This document shows, in pieces, positions 31,402 through 40,892 of a stretch of DNA of 64,000 nucleotides (position 1 is its first letter; the number at the start of each line of letters is the position of its first letter). Origin of the DNA: Zygnema cylindricum (taxonomy: Eukaryota > Streptophyta > Zygnematophyceae > Zygnematales > Zygnemataceae); contig JBBHKE010003265.1 in assembly GCA_037447655.1 (NCBI GenBank), forward strand, positions 1 to 64,000, written 5' to 3'. The notes under the pieces were generated by a model. That model saw only the letters and a program-made list of their open reading frames with translations, had not been told where the DNA came from and did not search any database. A program made the translations under genes and the position numbers.

Positions 31402-33243
31402 CTAATCATCAGTGATAGTAAGCATAAATCTTTTCCCTCCAACTGATGGCACTTTAGCCGGTCCCCATATGTCAGTGTGAACCAAATCTAAAACCTTTTC
31501 ACCCTTATATGATGCGGTTTTTGGAAAAGGCAACCTGTGAGCTTTTCCTTGAGCACACCCACTACAATCATCCAAAGTCTCATCATCTCCAAAATGTATG
31601 TCCTCAACTACACCCATTTTCTTCATATCTTTTAATCTATCTAGATGCACATGTCCCAATCTTTTATGCCACATCATCAAATCACTTACACCAGCATAGT
31701 AAACTCCCGTCTTTCCATTACTCAAATTCGGCCTAAACATTCTTTGGCTACCCTTTTCAGCTGTAAAGTACACTTCATTCTCATACCTAGCAACAAAGAC
31801 TCCTTTCTTAGTACTAGTCTCAAAACCCTTATCATCTAAGACCGACGTAGAGATAAGATTCTTGTTCAACTCTGGGATAAAAAAAACATCAGAGAAAGTG
31901 ACTATGGATGCCTTTCCATCAACCAAGACTCTCAGATCCACAGATCCCACTAAATTAGTGGTGACTATTCTCCCATCCCCATACTCTATCTCTAGAGTAG
32001 GGATCTTTCTCATTTTGGTAAACAATGGTTTTTCTCTACACATATACATAGAGGCTCCTGAATCAATAATCCATCCTTCTTCAGGAGCTTCTCTTACTCC
32101 ACCGAAAGCACACTTTTGCCTCCTTGGAATCTCCGGCTCACCTTTCACCTCCAGCTCCTCGTTGAGGAGAAGTTCTCCATCGTCCTCATCGGAGTCCTCT
32201 TCGATGACTTGTGTTGCCACAAATGCCTTCTTTTCCTTTGCGGCTGGTTTTCGGACCTGTTCCTCCTTCAATCTCAACTTTGACAGTTTAGTACACTCCG
32301 CCATGTAATGTCCCGACTTCTTACAAAAGTGACAAAGCCCCTTCGGAGGCCTCGATCCAGAGCCTTCCGATTGATTTCCTCTTCCCCCTCCACCAAAGTT
32401 TCCATAAGGTTTCTTGGAATCCTTGTCTCCCCAATTAGTTCCAGCAGCCAATGCCTGAACACTCTTTCCTCCTCTACGAATCTCAATTGTGTTTTCCCGA
32501 ACCAAAATCATTCCCACAACGGAGTTCCAGATCCATCGATGATTTGGCAAGTCCCAAACCCTGTTAACAATGTTTTCATAATCATCTGGGATTTTCATCA
32601 ACAAAGTATTCACTTTCTCTTTCTCAGTCTCCCTTTTCCCTGCACTCTCTAACTCCATAAATAACCCGGCCAAGTCATTACAAAAATCTAACATTTTTCC
32701 CCCTTTGTACCCATAAGCCTCTACCTTCTGATCTGCCAGCTTCTGCTGCTGAATTGTACCACTCTTGTAAATGTTGACAAGTGCCTCCCACAACTCGTCC
32801 GCCCTGTCCACATGAAGATGAGGTGTAGCCACTGCCTGGATGAGACGCCCAAGAAATAAATGAGTCGCCACGGTATTGTTGAAATCCCAGATTTCACTAT
32901 CATTAGCCTCGGTTTTCTGAACACCAGCTACCAAAACCCATCCAGTAGACATCGGTGTAAGTTTTTCCTTCCCTTTCTCCTTCCCTATGTCCGACACGAT
33001 GCTCTCTCCAACATCCTCTTCCACCTCTGTCCCCGGAGATCCCCCTTTGAACCGAGATCCTCCAAACCTTGGTGGAACTCCCAAATTTGCGGATGGCCGA
33101 CGCACATGACCACTCACAATGCCCCGTAGCCGTTTTTCAACTAGTGCACCCTTTATCATGGTTTCCCAATAAATGAACCCTGTTCCATTAAAAACGGGCA
33201 CCCTAGAGGGTGGGCCCATAACCTGTAATTCTGTGACCTCCAT
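31402..33243 (-). CDS. gag-pol: Element G Gag-protease-integrase N-terminus, 613-residue frame (partial)
   Basis: Best preserved start of the polyprotein. The ATG (33241-33243) is in the LTR, and residues 8-12 are encoded by the primer site. FNGTGFIYWETMIKGAL is the Gag N-terminal motif. The zinc knuckle CHFCKKSGHYMAEC is near residues 303-316. The protease active site IIDSGASMYMC is near 394. The pre-integrase MMWHKRLGHVHLDRL is near 526, CSGCAQGKAH near 563 (HHCC zinc site) and HTDIWGP near 588. Gag and Pol share one frame with no shift between them. The first disabling change is the stop at 31400-31402. I infer recent activity from the length of the open frame. Confidence 0.88.
   Translation of the reverse strand: MEVTELQVMGPPSRVPVFNGTGFIYWETMIKGALVEKRLRGIVSGHVRRPSANLGVPPRFGGSRFKGGSPGTEVEEDVGESIVSDIGKEKGKEKLTPMSTGWVLVAGVQKTEANDSEIWDFNNTVATHLFLGRLIQAVATPHLHVDRADELWEALVNIYKSGTIQQQKLADQKVEAYGYKGGKMLDFCNDLAGLFMELESAGKRETEKEKVNTLLMKIPDDYENIVNRVWDLPNHRWIWNSVVGMILVRENTIEIRRGGKSVQALAAGTNWGDKDSKKPYGNFGGGGRGNQSEGSGSRPPKGLCHFCKKSGHYMAECTKLSKLRLKEEQVRKPAAKEKKAFVATQVIEEDSDEDDGELLLNEELEVKGEPEIPRRQKCAFGGVREAPEEGWIIDSGASMYMCREKPLFTKMRKIPTLEIEYGDGRIVTTNLVGSVDLRVLVDGKASIVTFSDVFFIPELNKNLISTSVLDDKGFETSTKKGVFVARYENEVYFTAEKGSQRMFRPNLSNGKTGVYYAGVSDLMMWHKRLGHVHLDRLKDMKKMGVVEDIHFGDDETLDDCSGCAQGKAHRLPFPKTASYKGEKVLDLVHTDIWGPAKVPSVGGKRFMLTITDD
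33209..33223 (-). other. Primer-binding site of element G
   Basis: Minus strand GGTTATGGGCCCACC directly after the LTR 3 end; it encodes V-M-G-P of Gag. It matches the reverse complement of the initiator tRNA-Met anticodon arm. It is followed by the small inverted repeat ACCCT-CT-AGGGT, conserved in all copies. Confidence 0.75.
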
Positions 33244-34157
33244 TGGTACACAGAATGTCCAGCTTATGTGAAGCCTCTAGGATAGTATATTCACTTTTGA
33301 CTTTGACAATGAATAAGTCCCACCCTGGGACGCAAAATCTCTGACCAACTACACCTCTGTGTAGCCTGGACTCCCTTGAGTCCGCAGCAAAAAGAATCAC
33401 TAAATTTGCATAGCTGACCAAAGTTGGTCCATAAATACAGGTGCTCTTTGGGAGAGAGGCTGAAAAAACCGAAAAATATTCTAAGTCCTAAGCTACCTCT
33501 CTAAACTTATCTCTAAGATACTAGACCAATCATATTACTGTAAATTACAAGAAGGTACAGGTACCGCTGTACTCCTAGTACGGCCATAGTACGGCATGGC
33601 CGGACCGCTGACGCGTGTCTGTTCCGGAGCTGTAGTTGCTCCTCTCGTAATGTCCGCTGTCCAACCATATGTTGCCACGTGTCATCCGCCGACATCTGCT
33701 CCGCAAACCGCCAAATGTCTATTCCGGTATTCTGGCCCCACTGTGAGTCGTTCGATCTAGACATTTTATTTTTGTCGTCGAAATTAAATGTTAATTCATA
33801 ATTTTCGTGCGACGCGGTATGTTTCCATGCATAAATCGTTCCGTAACTTGTTAAATGAAATGTCCGGCGCTGTACAACTTTAAATTATTATCGCGCCATA
33901 TACATGTATCAATCTTCAAGACTTACTCGATAAGGCGTACGGCTGTTCCGTACGGTGATCAATCAGAGGTTACTGGGTCTATTCTCACAAGGTGCAGTAA
34001 TATATTTTGCAAAGAAAAAACTGCCCTGAATGATATGCATGTCTCCTTTTGCTGCAATAGGCAGCCATGGCTTTATACAAGTCCTCAGTGACTATGACAA
34101 GTATGAGGGCTGCAGTAAGTCCATAAGAAAGTCTACAAAATACCTCCATTTTCAACA
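33224..34157 (-). repeat. Element G LTR 3 (right, 5')
   Basis: 934 bp. tRNA-like module at 33914-33993, G-box at 33676-33681. It lacks about 15 bases present in LTR 2 between two TTCGTGCG words, as expected from slippage between short repeats. Most other differences from LTR 2 fall in the last ~150 bases, including the leading end of the LTR on the element strand. Confidence 0.9.
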
Positions 34158-34942
34158 AGGTTCTGCCCAAAGATCACAATGATCTTATAATTCAAAAACA
34201 CCCAAAAACTGTTTCGCAGTTTTCTATACAAAATGAATGATGCTTTCCTAAAATAATCTAAGTCCTATATAGACAAGTGAGCCTATAGCTGATCACGCCA
34301 TACGACAACTTCTGTGGTCGATCGGTACACTACTCTTCATCAACATAATCACACCGTCGAATGTACACAAATATTTTCACCAATCAGACAGCCGCTAAAA
34401 TGAAAATAGTACGCGGTCAAAGTTCGTCCGCTGAAATGACGGTACAGTCAATATTAATCTTCCAAAAATGAAGGCGGACTTCGTCCGTCTTCCACGTATT
34501 CTTGCATCACCGAAGATGAACCTTCACGTGTAAGTTTGGTCCTCAAGTGAAACTGTACTTCTTCTCCTGGAACAATCAATCTTGACTTCCTCACGGATCG
34601 ACACGTGTACGCTTAGGTACCGAAAGATTATTCTCACTAGGTTACATACCTATAAAACATTTTCAATTAATCTTTACACAACTGACTAATGTTTGGAACA
34701 CTTTTGCAACTACTACAAGCTGCTAGAGTTTATTGTGACCTTCTATGACTGCTATGTCTGCTATGATCTTTGAGCGCAGGTTGATATTGGAACAGCACCA
34801 TTCCGAATGTCAAGATCAGCGGCAGCATAAGCAGACTGCGCAACAAGTGTAGAGTGCTCAAGGTTTCCAGCTATGATGTCAAACTTAACGATGACAATAT
34901 AGCAACAAGATATATAGAGGACTGAAGATTTCCAAAACAACA
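34158..34942 (-). repeat. Element F 5' LTR, 5' part
   Basis: Resumes the LTR cut at 26229 and aligns with 21080-21910. It ends CAAAACAACA, followed by the duplication ggcac (34943-34947) and then the primer site and 5' LTR of element B. Confidence 0.85.
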
Positions 34943-34969
34943 GGCACCCTAGAGGGTGGGCCCAAAACT

Positions 34970-35427
34970 TGCAATTTTGTGTCCTCTATTAGACTACAGA
35001 TTTTAAGAAGCCTCTAGATAGTTTTTATCTAACCCACTTCATGCCACAACCATTACGGCCCAAAAAGCAAAACTGACAAGGTGACTGCACCCCTGTGCAG
35101 CTTGGACTCCTCTGAGTTCGTAGCAAAAAAAATTAGTGAAAATGGCCAACCTGCCGATAAATTATGGGGTGGCAAAGATGCCTATTATAGAAACCCTCCA
35201 GGGGAGAGGTGACTGTATTTCCAAAAACACAAAGTCGTGAATCTCTCTAATAACTCCTATATACTGAGGTACGGACCAATCATATAACTGTACTGTACCA
35301 AAAAGTACTTTTTCCGGTGTACCTATTGTATGACCAATGTACGACAAGGCTATTACATGGAGGCGTGTCCTCTTTTACTATTCTGTAGGTTCCTCGAAAT
35401 TCCCGCGACCAAATGTCATCTCTCCAT
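34970..35427 (-). repeat. Element B 5' LTR, truncated
   Basis: Starts TGCAATTTTGTGTCCTC, as the B 3' LTR does at 8169. The primer-site region (34955-34969) reads AGTTTTGGGCCCACC on the minus strand, two differences from the consensus. Homology with 8169-8630 ends at about 35427, exactly at the G-box position (CATG... instead of CACGTGG), where Ty3-like LTR sequence begins. Confidence 0.82.
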
Positions 35428-36353
35428 GTTGTCGTGCATGAGTACGATAACGTGAAGATGCATGCAATATCATCAGCTGTGCTCCACTTAAACCTAAATG
35501 ATGAAAATATATTGTGAATTAAATAAGACATGAAAGAGAAAAATGAATAAATATAACAACAGGCAAGGTAGAAAAAGAAAGGTCAACGACTTAGCTGGTT
35601 ATGGTTAAGTCGGTTTATTTTATTAAGCCGATGGATGACCACTAGGCCCCATGTTATGTTTATATTCCTTGCGGGAGTTATCTTATCAAGGATAACCTAA
35701 ATTTATACGTAAATAAACCAAATCAAAGCATAAACAACCGAGAAAGACAAACAAAAACTGAAAATTATGAGGTTTGAGATAACCAAACTCAAAAGATGCG
35801 CATAAGCCAAATAGAAATAAATACACAATCAAAAGAAATAAAAACAACAAAACGATAATCCCAACATGCAACTTCCACACTAGTTAAAATTCAGCCACAG
35901 CCGGGAAAAGAAGTTTATGTTGTGAGATCGCGGTCGAAGTCCACTCAAAAGGACGAGGAAAGTGAAGGGAAGCCGTGTAGGTCTAAGCCGAAGCCGTATA
36001 GATTAATATATAAGGATTTAGAAGAGATTGATAATGTAATAGAAAATAGAGGCTTCACGCAAAGGTAGAAAATCGCCCCTAAGCTGTCCGGACAATTTTC
36101 CAAATAAAAAGATGGTCGTAGAAAATACTCAATACTGAAAGTAAATCAATAAATAATTCCTGCACTAGAAAATTGTGACCACGAAATAATCTAAAATGAA
36201 CTAAGTAACATAAACTAAGCCTAGCAAACACAGGCCAATCAGAGTACATCGTGCTATATAAGTATTTGCGTCTAGTTTGGATTTAGCCAATAGGAAGCCG
36301 AAATCCTATGCCCAACGTTACAGAATCTATAACATACGGATTAAAACCCTTCC
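35428..36353 (-). repeat. Ty3-like LTR-like sequence, copy 1 (boundaries uncertain)
   Basis: No coding region. Begins TTGTCGTGCATG, the word that also starts the related copies at ~40892 and ~42149. It shares with the ~40890-41560 copy GAAGGGAAGCCGTG, TAGTTTGG...CCAATA and GGATTAAAACCCTTCC. Element H starts right after that last word (36354), and the five preceding bases are cttcc. The copies are diverged and I could not fix the ends. Confidence 0.5.
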
Positions 36354-37410
36354 TGAAACTCTGAGACCTCCATAAGTCCTCAGAGTGGACAGCTTCCAAG
36401 AAGCCTCTAGGATAATCTGACCCCTTTGTGTTTCAGCGAAAACAACTGCCTCCTTGGCAGACAAAAAGTCTGACCACCTGCACCCTTGTGAAGGCAAGAC
36501 TCCCCTGAGTCTATAGCAAAAAGAATCTATGAATTTGCTCCCCTGAGAAGTAAGTTATGGAGGGTCAAAGTTGACCTTTTGTACAGAAACTCTCTGGGAC
36601 AGAGGGTCCTATCTCCTAATTTTTCTAAGTCTTATCTCTCTCACAGACTCTATCTACTGATGTACGGAACCAATCAGGATACAAACCCGTACGCAAAAGT
36701 ACAGCTGCCGGTGTACTTTATGTACGAACATTGTACGACATGGCCTAAATGTCGACACATGTCATATCTAGATTCGATGCCATAATTTCCGAAGATTCCA
36801 CGATCCAACGTAATTTTGCCACGTGTCATCCGATGTGGCGATGGTCACAAACCGCCAAAATCTTATTCCGCGATCTCGGCGCTAATTCCGGCCGTCCGAT
36901 TAAATTCGGATTTAATCGTAGCCGTAATAAATACATGCGCGGTATTCGTTTCACTTACGAAATAAATGCGCGGTATTTATTTCTTGTTCGTACCGGAATC
37001 CGTACTTTATATATTACCGGACCTATGTATCCCGTAATCTATTACAGTTATATGATTTAACGTACGTATACATATTTAAATAAATATCAAACTATATACT
37101 AAGTAACACTAATTCTAGACTTAACGGCTAAGGCTACCAGTTATTAACTGTCTGCCGGCTGGTAGGTACAAGGATCAAATCCTGTGGCCCGTATACTCTT
37201 TTATATAAATAAAACCCTAACTATTATAAATTTCCCGTAAACTTCTGGATAGCCTAGGTAGCCATGGCTCTAGCTCCCTCTCCAATTTCTCAGTGACAGC
37301 GACAAGTTTGAGAGTTTGGAGAGAGAAGTTAAAGGGTAGACTGCCTCGGCTTCTTTCTATATTTCTATTTAGACCTAGAAAATACTAAAAATGGACCATT
37401 AATTTCTACA
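36354..37410 (-). repeat. Element H 3' LTR
   Basis: TGAAACTCTG...AATTTCTACA, 1057 bp. tRNA-like module at 37115-37192 (GACTTAACGGCTAAGGC and B-box GGATCAAATCC), G-box at 36820-36825, stem CTCCAA facing TTGGAG near 37282-37323, and leader hairpin GACTC-CCCT-GAGTC near 36489-36502. Confidence 0.87.
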
Positions 37411-37423
37411 CTCCCATTATTTT

Positions 37424-38551
37424 CTAGTCAATCTTTAATTTCAGACCGCACTTCTCCCTGCAGAAAATTAGCTTAGGGGAAGGCATAGGTTTGGTCATCT
37501 TATCTGCTACCATCTCACTATATGGTCTGTACTCTAAACTGATTATTTTGTTTTCTACTTTCTCTCTAACAAACCTGAGTCTGATGTCCATGTGTTTGGC
37601 TTTAAAATGATGTTTAGGATTGGCAGAAATAGCAATTGCTGCCTGATTATCACAAAATATTTTCTGCACACCACTCTTAAGATGACCAAGCTCACCAAGC
37701 AAAGACTTGACCCACATCAATTCTTTTACAGCAGAGCAAGAGGCCATATACTCAGCCTCCATGGTGGACTGAGCAATAACCTTTTGCTGTTTGCTACTCC
37801 AACAGCAAGCCCCATCACCCACATATAATACATATCCAGAAGTACATCTCCTCATCGGAGCATCACCATAACTGGCATCACTCCAAGTAGTGATGTCAGT
37901 ATTCTCCCCACCCAAATGCAAATATAGATCCCTAGGTCCTATCAAATATCTAAGGACTCTCTTAGCTGCCTCCCAATCCTTCTTAGTGGGAGCATTTAGA
38001 CTTCTACTCAGCACTCCTACAGCTGCAGCTAAATCCGGCCGGGTACAATTCATAAAATAGATTAGACTTCCCACTACTTTCCTGTAAGGAATAGTCTGCA
38101 TGAACTTCTGTTCTTCAAGAGATAATTCTTTGTTTAAGACTATGACTCCTTCTTCCTCACTCCCCTCACTTCCCCTCTTTAACTCCATTGGAGTTGTACA
38201 ACTATTAGCTTTATCCATTTGAAATTTTTCAAGCATGTTCCCTATTGCTTCCTTTTGAGTCAGTCTTATAATTTTTCTTTTTCGGTCTCTCTCTACTTGA
38301 ATTCCCAAAATATATTTTGCTTCCCCCATATCCTTCATTTTAAATCTCCCCTTAAGATCGGTTTTCAGTTTATTAATTTTTTCCATTGAACTACTTAAAA
38401 CAAGCAAATCATCAACATAAATTGCAATAAATATAAAACCTTCCTCATCTTCGAAAAAATAGATTGAGTGATCTGAGCTGATCCGAATATATCCCAGACC
38501 GGTAAGAAACTCATCAAGCTTCTTATTCCATTGTGGAGGTGCCTGTTTCAA
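37424..38551 (-). CDS. pol: Element H reverse transcriptase C-half and RNase H, 375-residue frame (partial)
   Basis: Uninterrupted frame to the natural C-terminus (...CREKCGLKLKID). Reverse transcriptase: KKLDEFLTGLGYIRISSDHSIYFF, catalytic IYVDDLLVL (near residue 45), MGEAKYILGIQVERD, QKEAIGNMLEKFQMDKANSCTTP. RNase H: RPDLAAAVGVLSRSL, TTWSDASYGDAPMRRC, QSTMEAEYMASCSAVKEL, CDNQAAIAISANPKHHF. All catalytic motifs are intact. A stop just upstream at 38582 (TAG after EGEES) cuts it from the rest of pol. The RNase H block is the best preserved in the window. Confidence 0.88.
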   Translation of the reverse strand: MKQAPPQWNKKLDEFLTGLGYIRISSDHSIYFFEDEEGFIFIAIYVDDLLVLSSSMEKINKLKTDLKGRFKMKDMGEAKYILGIQVERDRKRKIIRLTQKEAIGNMLEKFQMDKANSCTTPMELKRGSEGSEEEGVIVLNKELSLEEQKFMQTIPYRKVVGSLIYFMNCTRPDLAAAVGVLSRSLNAPTKKDWEAAKRVLRYLIGPRDLYLHLGGENTDITTWSDASYGDAPMRRCTSGYVLYVGDGACCWSSKQQKVIAQSTMEAEYMASCSAVKELMWVKSLLGELGHLKSGVQKIFCDNQAAIAISANPKHHFKAKHMDIRLRFVREKVENKIISLEYRPYSEMVADKMTKPMPSPKLIFCREKCGLKLKID

Positions 38552-38581
38552 ACCATAAAGAGATTTAATCAGCCGGCATAC

Positions 38582-39035
38582 CTAACTCTCCTCTCCTTCC
38601 TCCACAAAACCTTCGGGTTGTCGCATGAAGATCTCCTCTTCCAATTCTCCATGCAAGAAGGCTGTCTTGATGTCCGTCTGGTGCACTTCCATGTCTTCCG
38701 CTGCTGCTAAACATAGAAGTATGTGGACGGAGGGAAATCTGACCACCGGGGCAAAGGTTTCCTCGTAGTCAATTCCCTCTTTTTGTGTAAATCCCTTTGC
38801 CACTAATCTGGCATTGTAGCGCTCGATTGTGTTATCTGGGTTCAGTTTTAATTTGAAAACCCACTTACATCCGATTGGTTTTCGGTTGGGTGGACAATCC
38901 ACCAGCTCCCAAGTATCGGCTGCCATGATTGAGGCCATCTCCTCATTGATGGCTGTCTTCCACCGATTTCAATCTGGACAAGTCATCGCCTCTCCATAAG
39001 TTTGAGGTTCATATTGATGAGATAGTTTAGTTACC
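38582..39035 (-). pseudogene. pol: Element H reverse transcriptase N-half
   Basis: The frame 38582-38938 reads ADTWELVDCPPNRKPIGCKW, YNARLVAKGFTQKEGIDYEE, FAPVVRFPSVHILL, TDIKTAFLHGELEEEIFMRQPEGF. A frameshift or stop near 38940-38975 separates it from the integrase linker. It joins the 375-residue frame after one stop. Confidence 0.85.
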
Positions 39036-40646
39036 TTGTTATTAACCTGTTTTTCTTGTAGTCTTTTGCTACTTCTCCTCCCCCCCTCAAAATCTGAGGC
39101 AGGAATAGATGGTTCTCGTGGAATTCGAACAAACTCGGCTTATCCCCTATCCCTTGATTCCGAATCAATTTCCACCACGTCTTCCGCTTCGGGTAGAGTT
39201 GTCACTGGAGTTTCCACAGCGGAGTCCTTTTCGGTCTGATTTGTACCTGCAAGAATGTCATCTTCTCTAAAACCTTGATAGTTATGAAGCTCAAAGTCAT
39301 CGGAATTTTTTGACTCAAATCTGATTTTTACTGACTTCGTATATTTGAAGGGATCCACAGACTTTCCTTCATCCATAACTACTAGATGTTTTACTAAGAT
39401 TATATCTTCCCTTTTTAGATCATAAACTCTATATCCTTTAACATCCTCATCATATCCTAATAAGTATCCCGGTTTTCTTTTAGGATCTAGCTTCCAATTA
39501 GACCGATCTGTATCTAGACTGAATACTTGACTGCGGAAAACCTTTAAGTGAGATATGTCTGGTTTCCGGCCTGTCCATCTCTCATAAGGTGTTTGATCTT
39601 TTATAGCTGAAGTAAGAACTCTATTCTTGAGGTAATTAGCACAGTTCATTGCTTCTGCCCGAAACCTTTTTCTTATCTTTTTATCTGACAACATACTTCT
39701 AGCACTATCACTTAGTGTTCTATTTAACCTTTCAGCTACCCCATTCTGTTCCGGATTTTCTAGAACTATCTTTTGATGTTGAACCCCATCTTCCCTCAGA
39801 AAATTCTCAAACAGGTTAGAAGTATACTCTCCACCATTATCACTCCTTACTCTCTTGATTGGAGTTTCATGGAGTTTTTCGCTCCATGCTTTATATTGTC
39901 TAAACAATCCTCTCCTTCGGACCTGTTTTTCAAGAAATATACCGGGAATACCTAGACCAATCATCAGTTATAGTCATCATAAATCTCTTCCCCCCCGGTG
40001 AGGGCACTCTAGCCGGTCCCCAAATATCTGTGTGTACTAGATCTAGAATTTTTTCTCCCTTATAGGTGGCTTTTTTAGGAAAGGGTAATATGTGTGATTT
40101 ACCTTGAGCACATCCACTACAATCACTTATATTATCACTCTCATTGAACTTAGTCCCTTCCACCACTCCCATCTTTTTCATCTCTCTTAACTTGTCTAGA
40201 TTCACATTCTTAAGCCTCTTATGCCACATCATAATATCATGAACACCAGCATAATAAAGTTTCTTCTTTTCATTACTTAAGATCAGTCTAAACATCCCAT
40301 GGCTACCTTTCTCAGCAATGAAATAGACATCCTCCTCAAAACTAGCAGTAAAGACTCCTTCCCTAATGTTAGTAAAAAAACCCTTATCATCTAATAAAGA
40401 TGTAGAGATGAGGTTTTTGTTCAGCTCCGGAATAAACAATACATCGGAGAATGTTACTATGGATGTCTTTCCTTCTACTAGCACTTTCAAATCTATCGAT
40501 CCTACAAGAGTAGTGGTGACTATCCTCCCATCCCCGTACTGTATCTCTACGGTGGGAATATTTCTTATCTTAGTGAACAGGTGCCTATCTTTACACATGT
40601 GAATGGAGGCACCTGAATCTACAATCCAGCCTGCTTCACCTTTCAA
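39036..40646 (-). pseudogene. pol: Element H integrase and protease, broken
   Basis: Protease plus pre-integrase frame 39930-40646: GWIVDSGASIHMCKDRH (intact DSG), IMMWHKRLKNVNLDKL (the second zinc-ligand His lost, GHVH to KNVN), CSGCAQGKSH, HTDIWGPARVP. Integrase frame 39140-39964: RSDNGGEYTS, EQNGVAERLNRTLSDSARSML, then the C-terminal YERWTGRKPDISHLKVF and DLKREDIILVKHLVVMDEGK. The two frames overlap at 39930-39964 with a shift near DDWSRYS. The acidic linker follows to 39036. Confidence 0.83.
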
Positions 40647-40892
40647 TCCACCGTAAACACATTTCTGCCTTCATGGAATTTCGACCTCGTTTTTTCGCCT
40701 CCAACTCCTCATCTAAAAGGAGCTCATTGTCCTAGTCCTCGGATTATGCCTCATGTACCTGTGTCACAAGGGCCTTTTTCTTTCCTCTCAGGGTACCATC
40801 GGTCTGCCCCTTCTTCAACCGAAGCTCGTTTATCTTAGTGCACTCTGCCATATAGTGTCTGTGTAGCCTCATCAAGCATCTCTTGAAATTCT
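40647..40892 (-). pseudogene. gag: Element H gag-protease linker and breakpoint
   Basis: The minus strand shows an acidic linker, LRGKKKALVTQVHEA and the start of the knuckle (YMAECTKI near 40835-40855). Sequence then departs from all copia copies at ~40860. A 30-base stretch of unknown origin follows before Ty3-like TGTCGTGCATG at ~40892. Confidence 0.7.

Larger units (their letters stand above)
26230..34157 (-). mobile_element. Copia element G: tandem LTR-partial-LTR-full-LTR array
   Basis: Three LTRs (26230-27197, 27881-28830, 33224-34157) on the minus strand enclose a 683 bp deleted interior and a 4393 bp full interior. The duplication aggtt flanks only the outermost ends (26225-26229 and 34158-34162). 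In the short interior the 3' tail (27198-27310) is joined to the gag start (~27318-27880). The gag part looks identical to the full copy (about 32658-33223). The simplest reading is a tandem array made by recombination between LTRs of related copies, followed by an internal deletion. A retroviral-style tandem insertion is also possible. Confidence 0.88.
20882..34942 (-). mobile_element. Family-2 copia element F inserted in element B
   Basis: Minus-strand element with 3' LTR 20882-21910 and 5' LTR 26014-26229 plus 34158-34942. The 5' LTR is interrupted by element G. The duplication ggcac occurs at 20877-20881 and 34943-34947, exactly at the gag/primer-site junction of B. The internal region 21911-26013 encodes Gag, protease, integrase, reverse transcriptase and RNase H. 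These resemble the other copia family only in motifs, so F is a separate lineage. It has many stops. Confidence 0.88.
8169..35427 (-). mobile_element. Copia element B, decayed host of several nested insertions
   Basis: B is on the minus strand: 3' LTR on the left (8169-9204), 5' LTR on the right (34970-35427, truncated). Its own internal pieces are 9205-9725, 11036-13184, 18801-~20050, ~20519-20881 and 34943-34969. They read RNase H, reverse transcriptase, integrase, protease, Gag and primer site in that order, so they form one element once the insertions are removed. Insertions are a solo LTR at 9726, element C at 13190 (TSD gtttg), a ~0.47 kb piece near 20050 and element F at 20882 (TSD ggcac). 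Its right end is lost at 35427, where Ty3-like sequence begins. Confidence 0.85.
36354..40860 (-). mobile_element. Copia element H, 5' end missing
   Basis: The minus-strand element has one LTR (36354-37410), polypurine tract, RNase H, reverse transcriptase, integrase, protease and the beginning of the Gag-protease linker, then stops in the zinc-knuckle region near 40860. The 5' LTR, primer site and most of gag are absent. Beyond 40890 Ty3-like sequence begins, so the loss came from a later rearrangement. The LTR subfamily (TGTAGAAATTAATGG) is that of A and K. Confidence 0.85.

Noticed and set aside
26014-34942. Two separate family-2 elements, one on each side of G
   Set aside because: The pieces 26014-26229 and 34158-34942 join across the aggtt duplication into one LTR, and ggcac flanks the whole of F.
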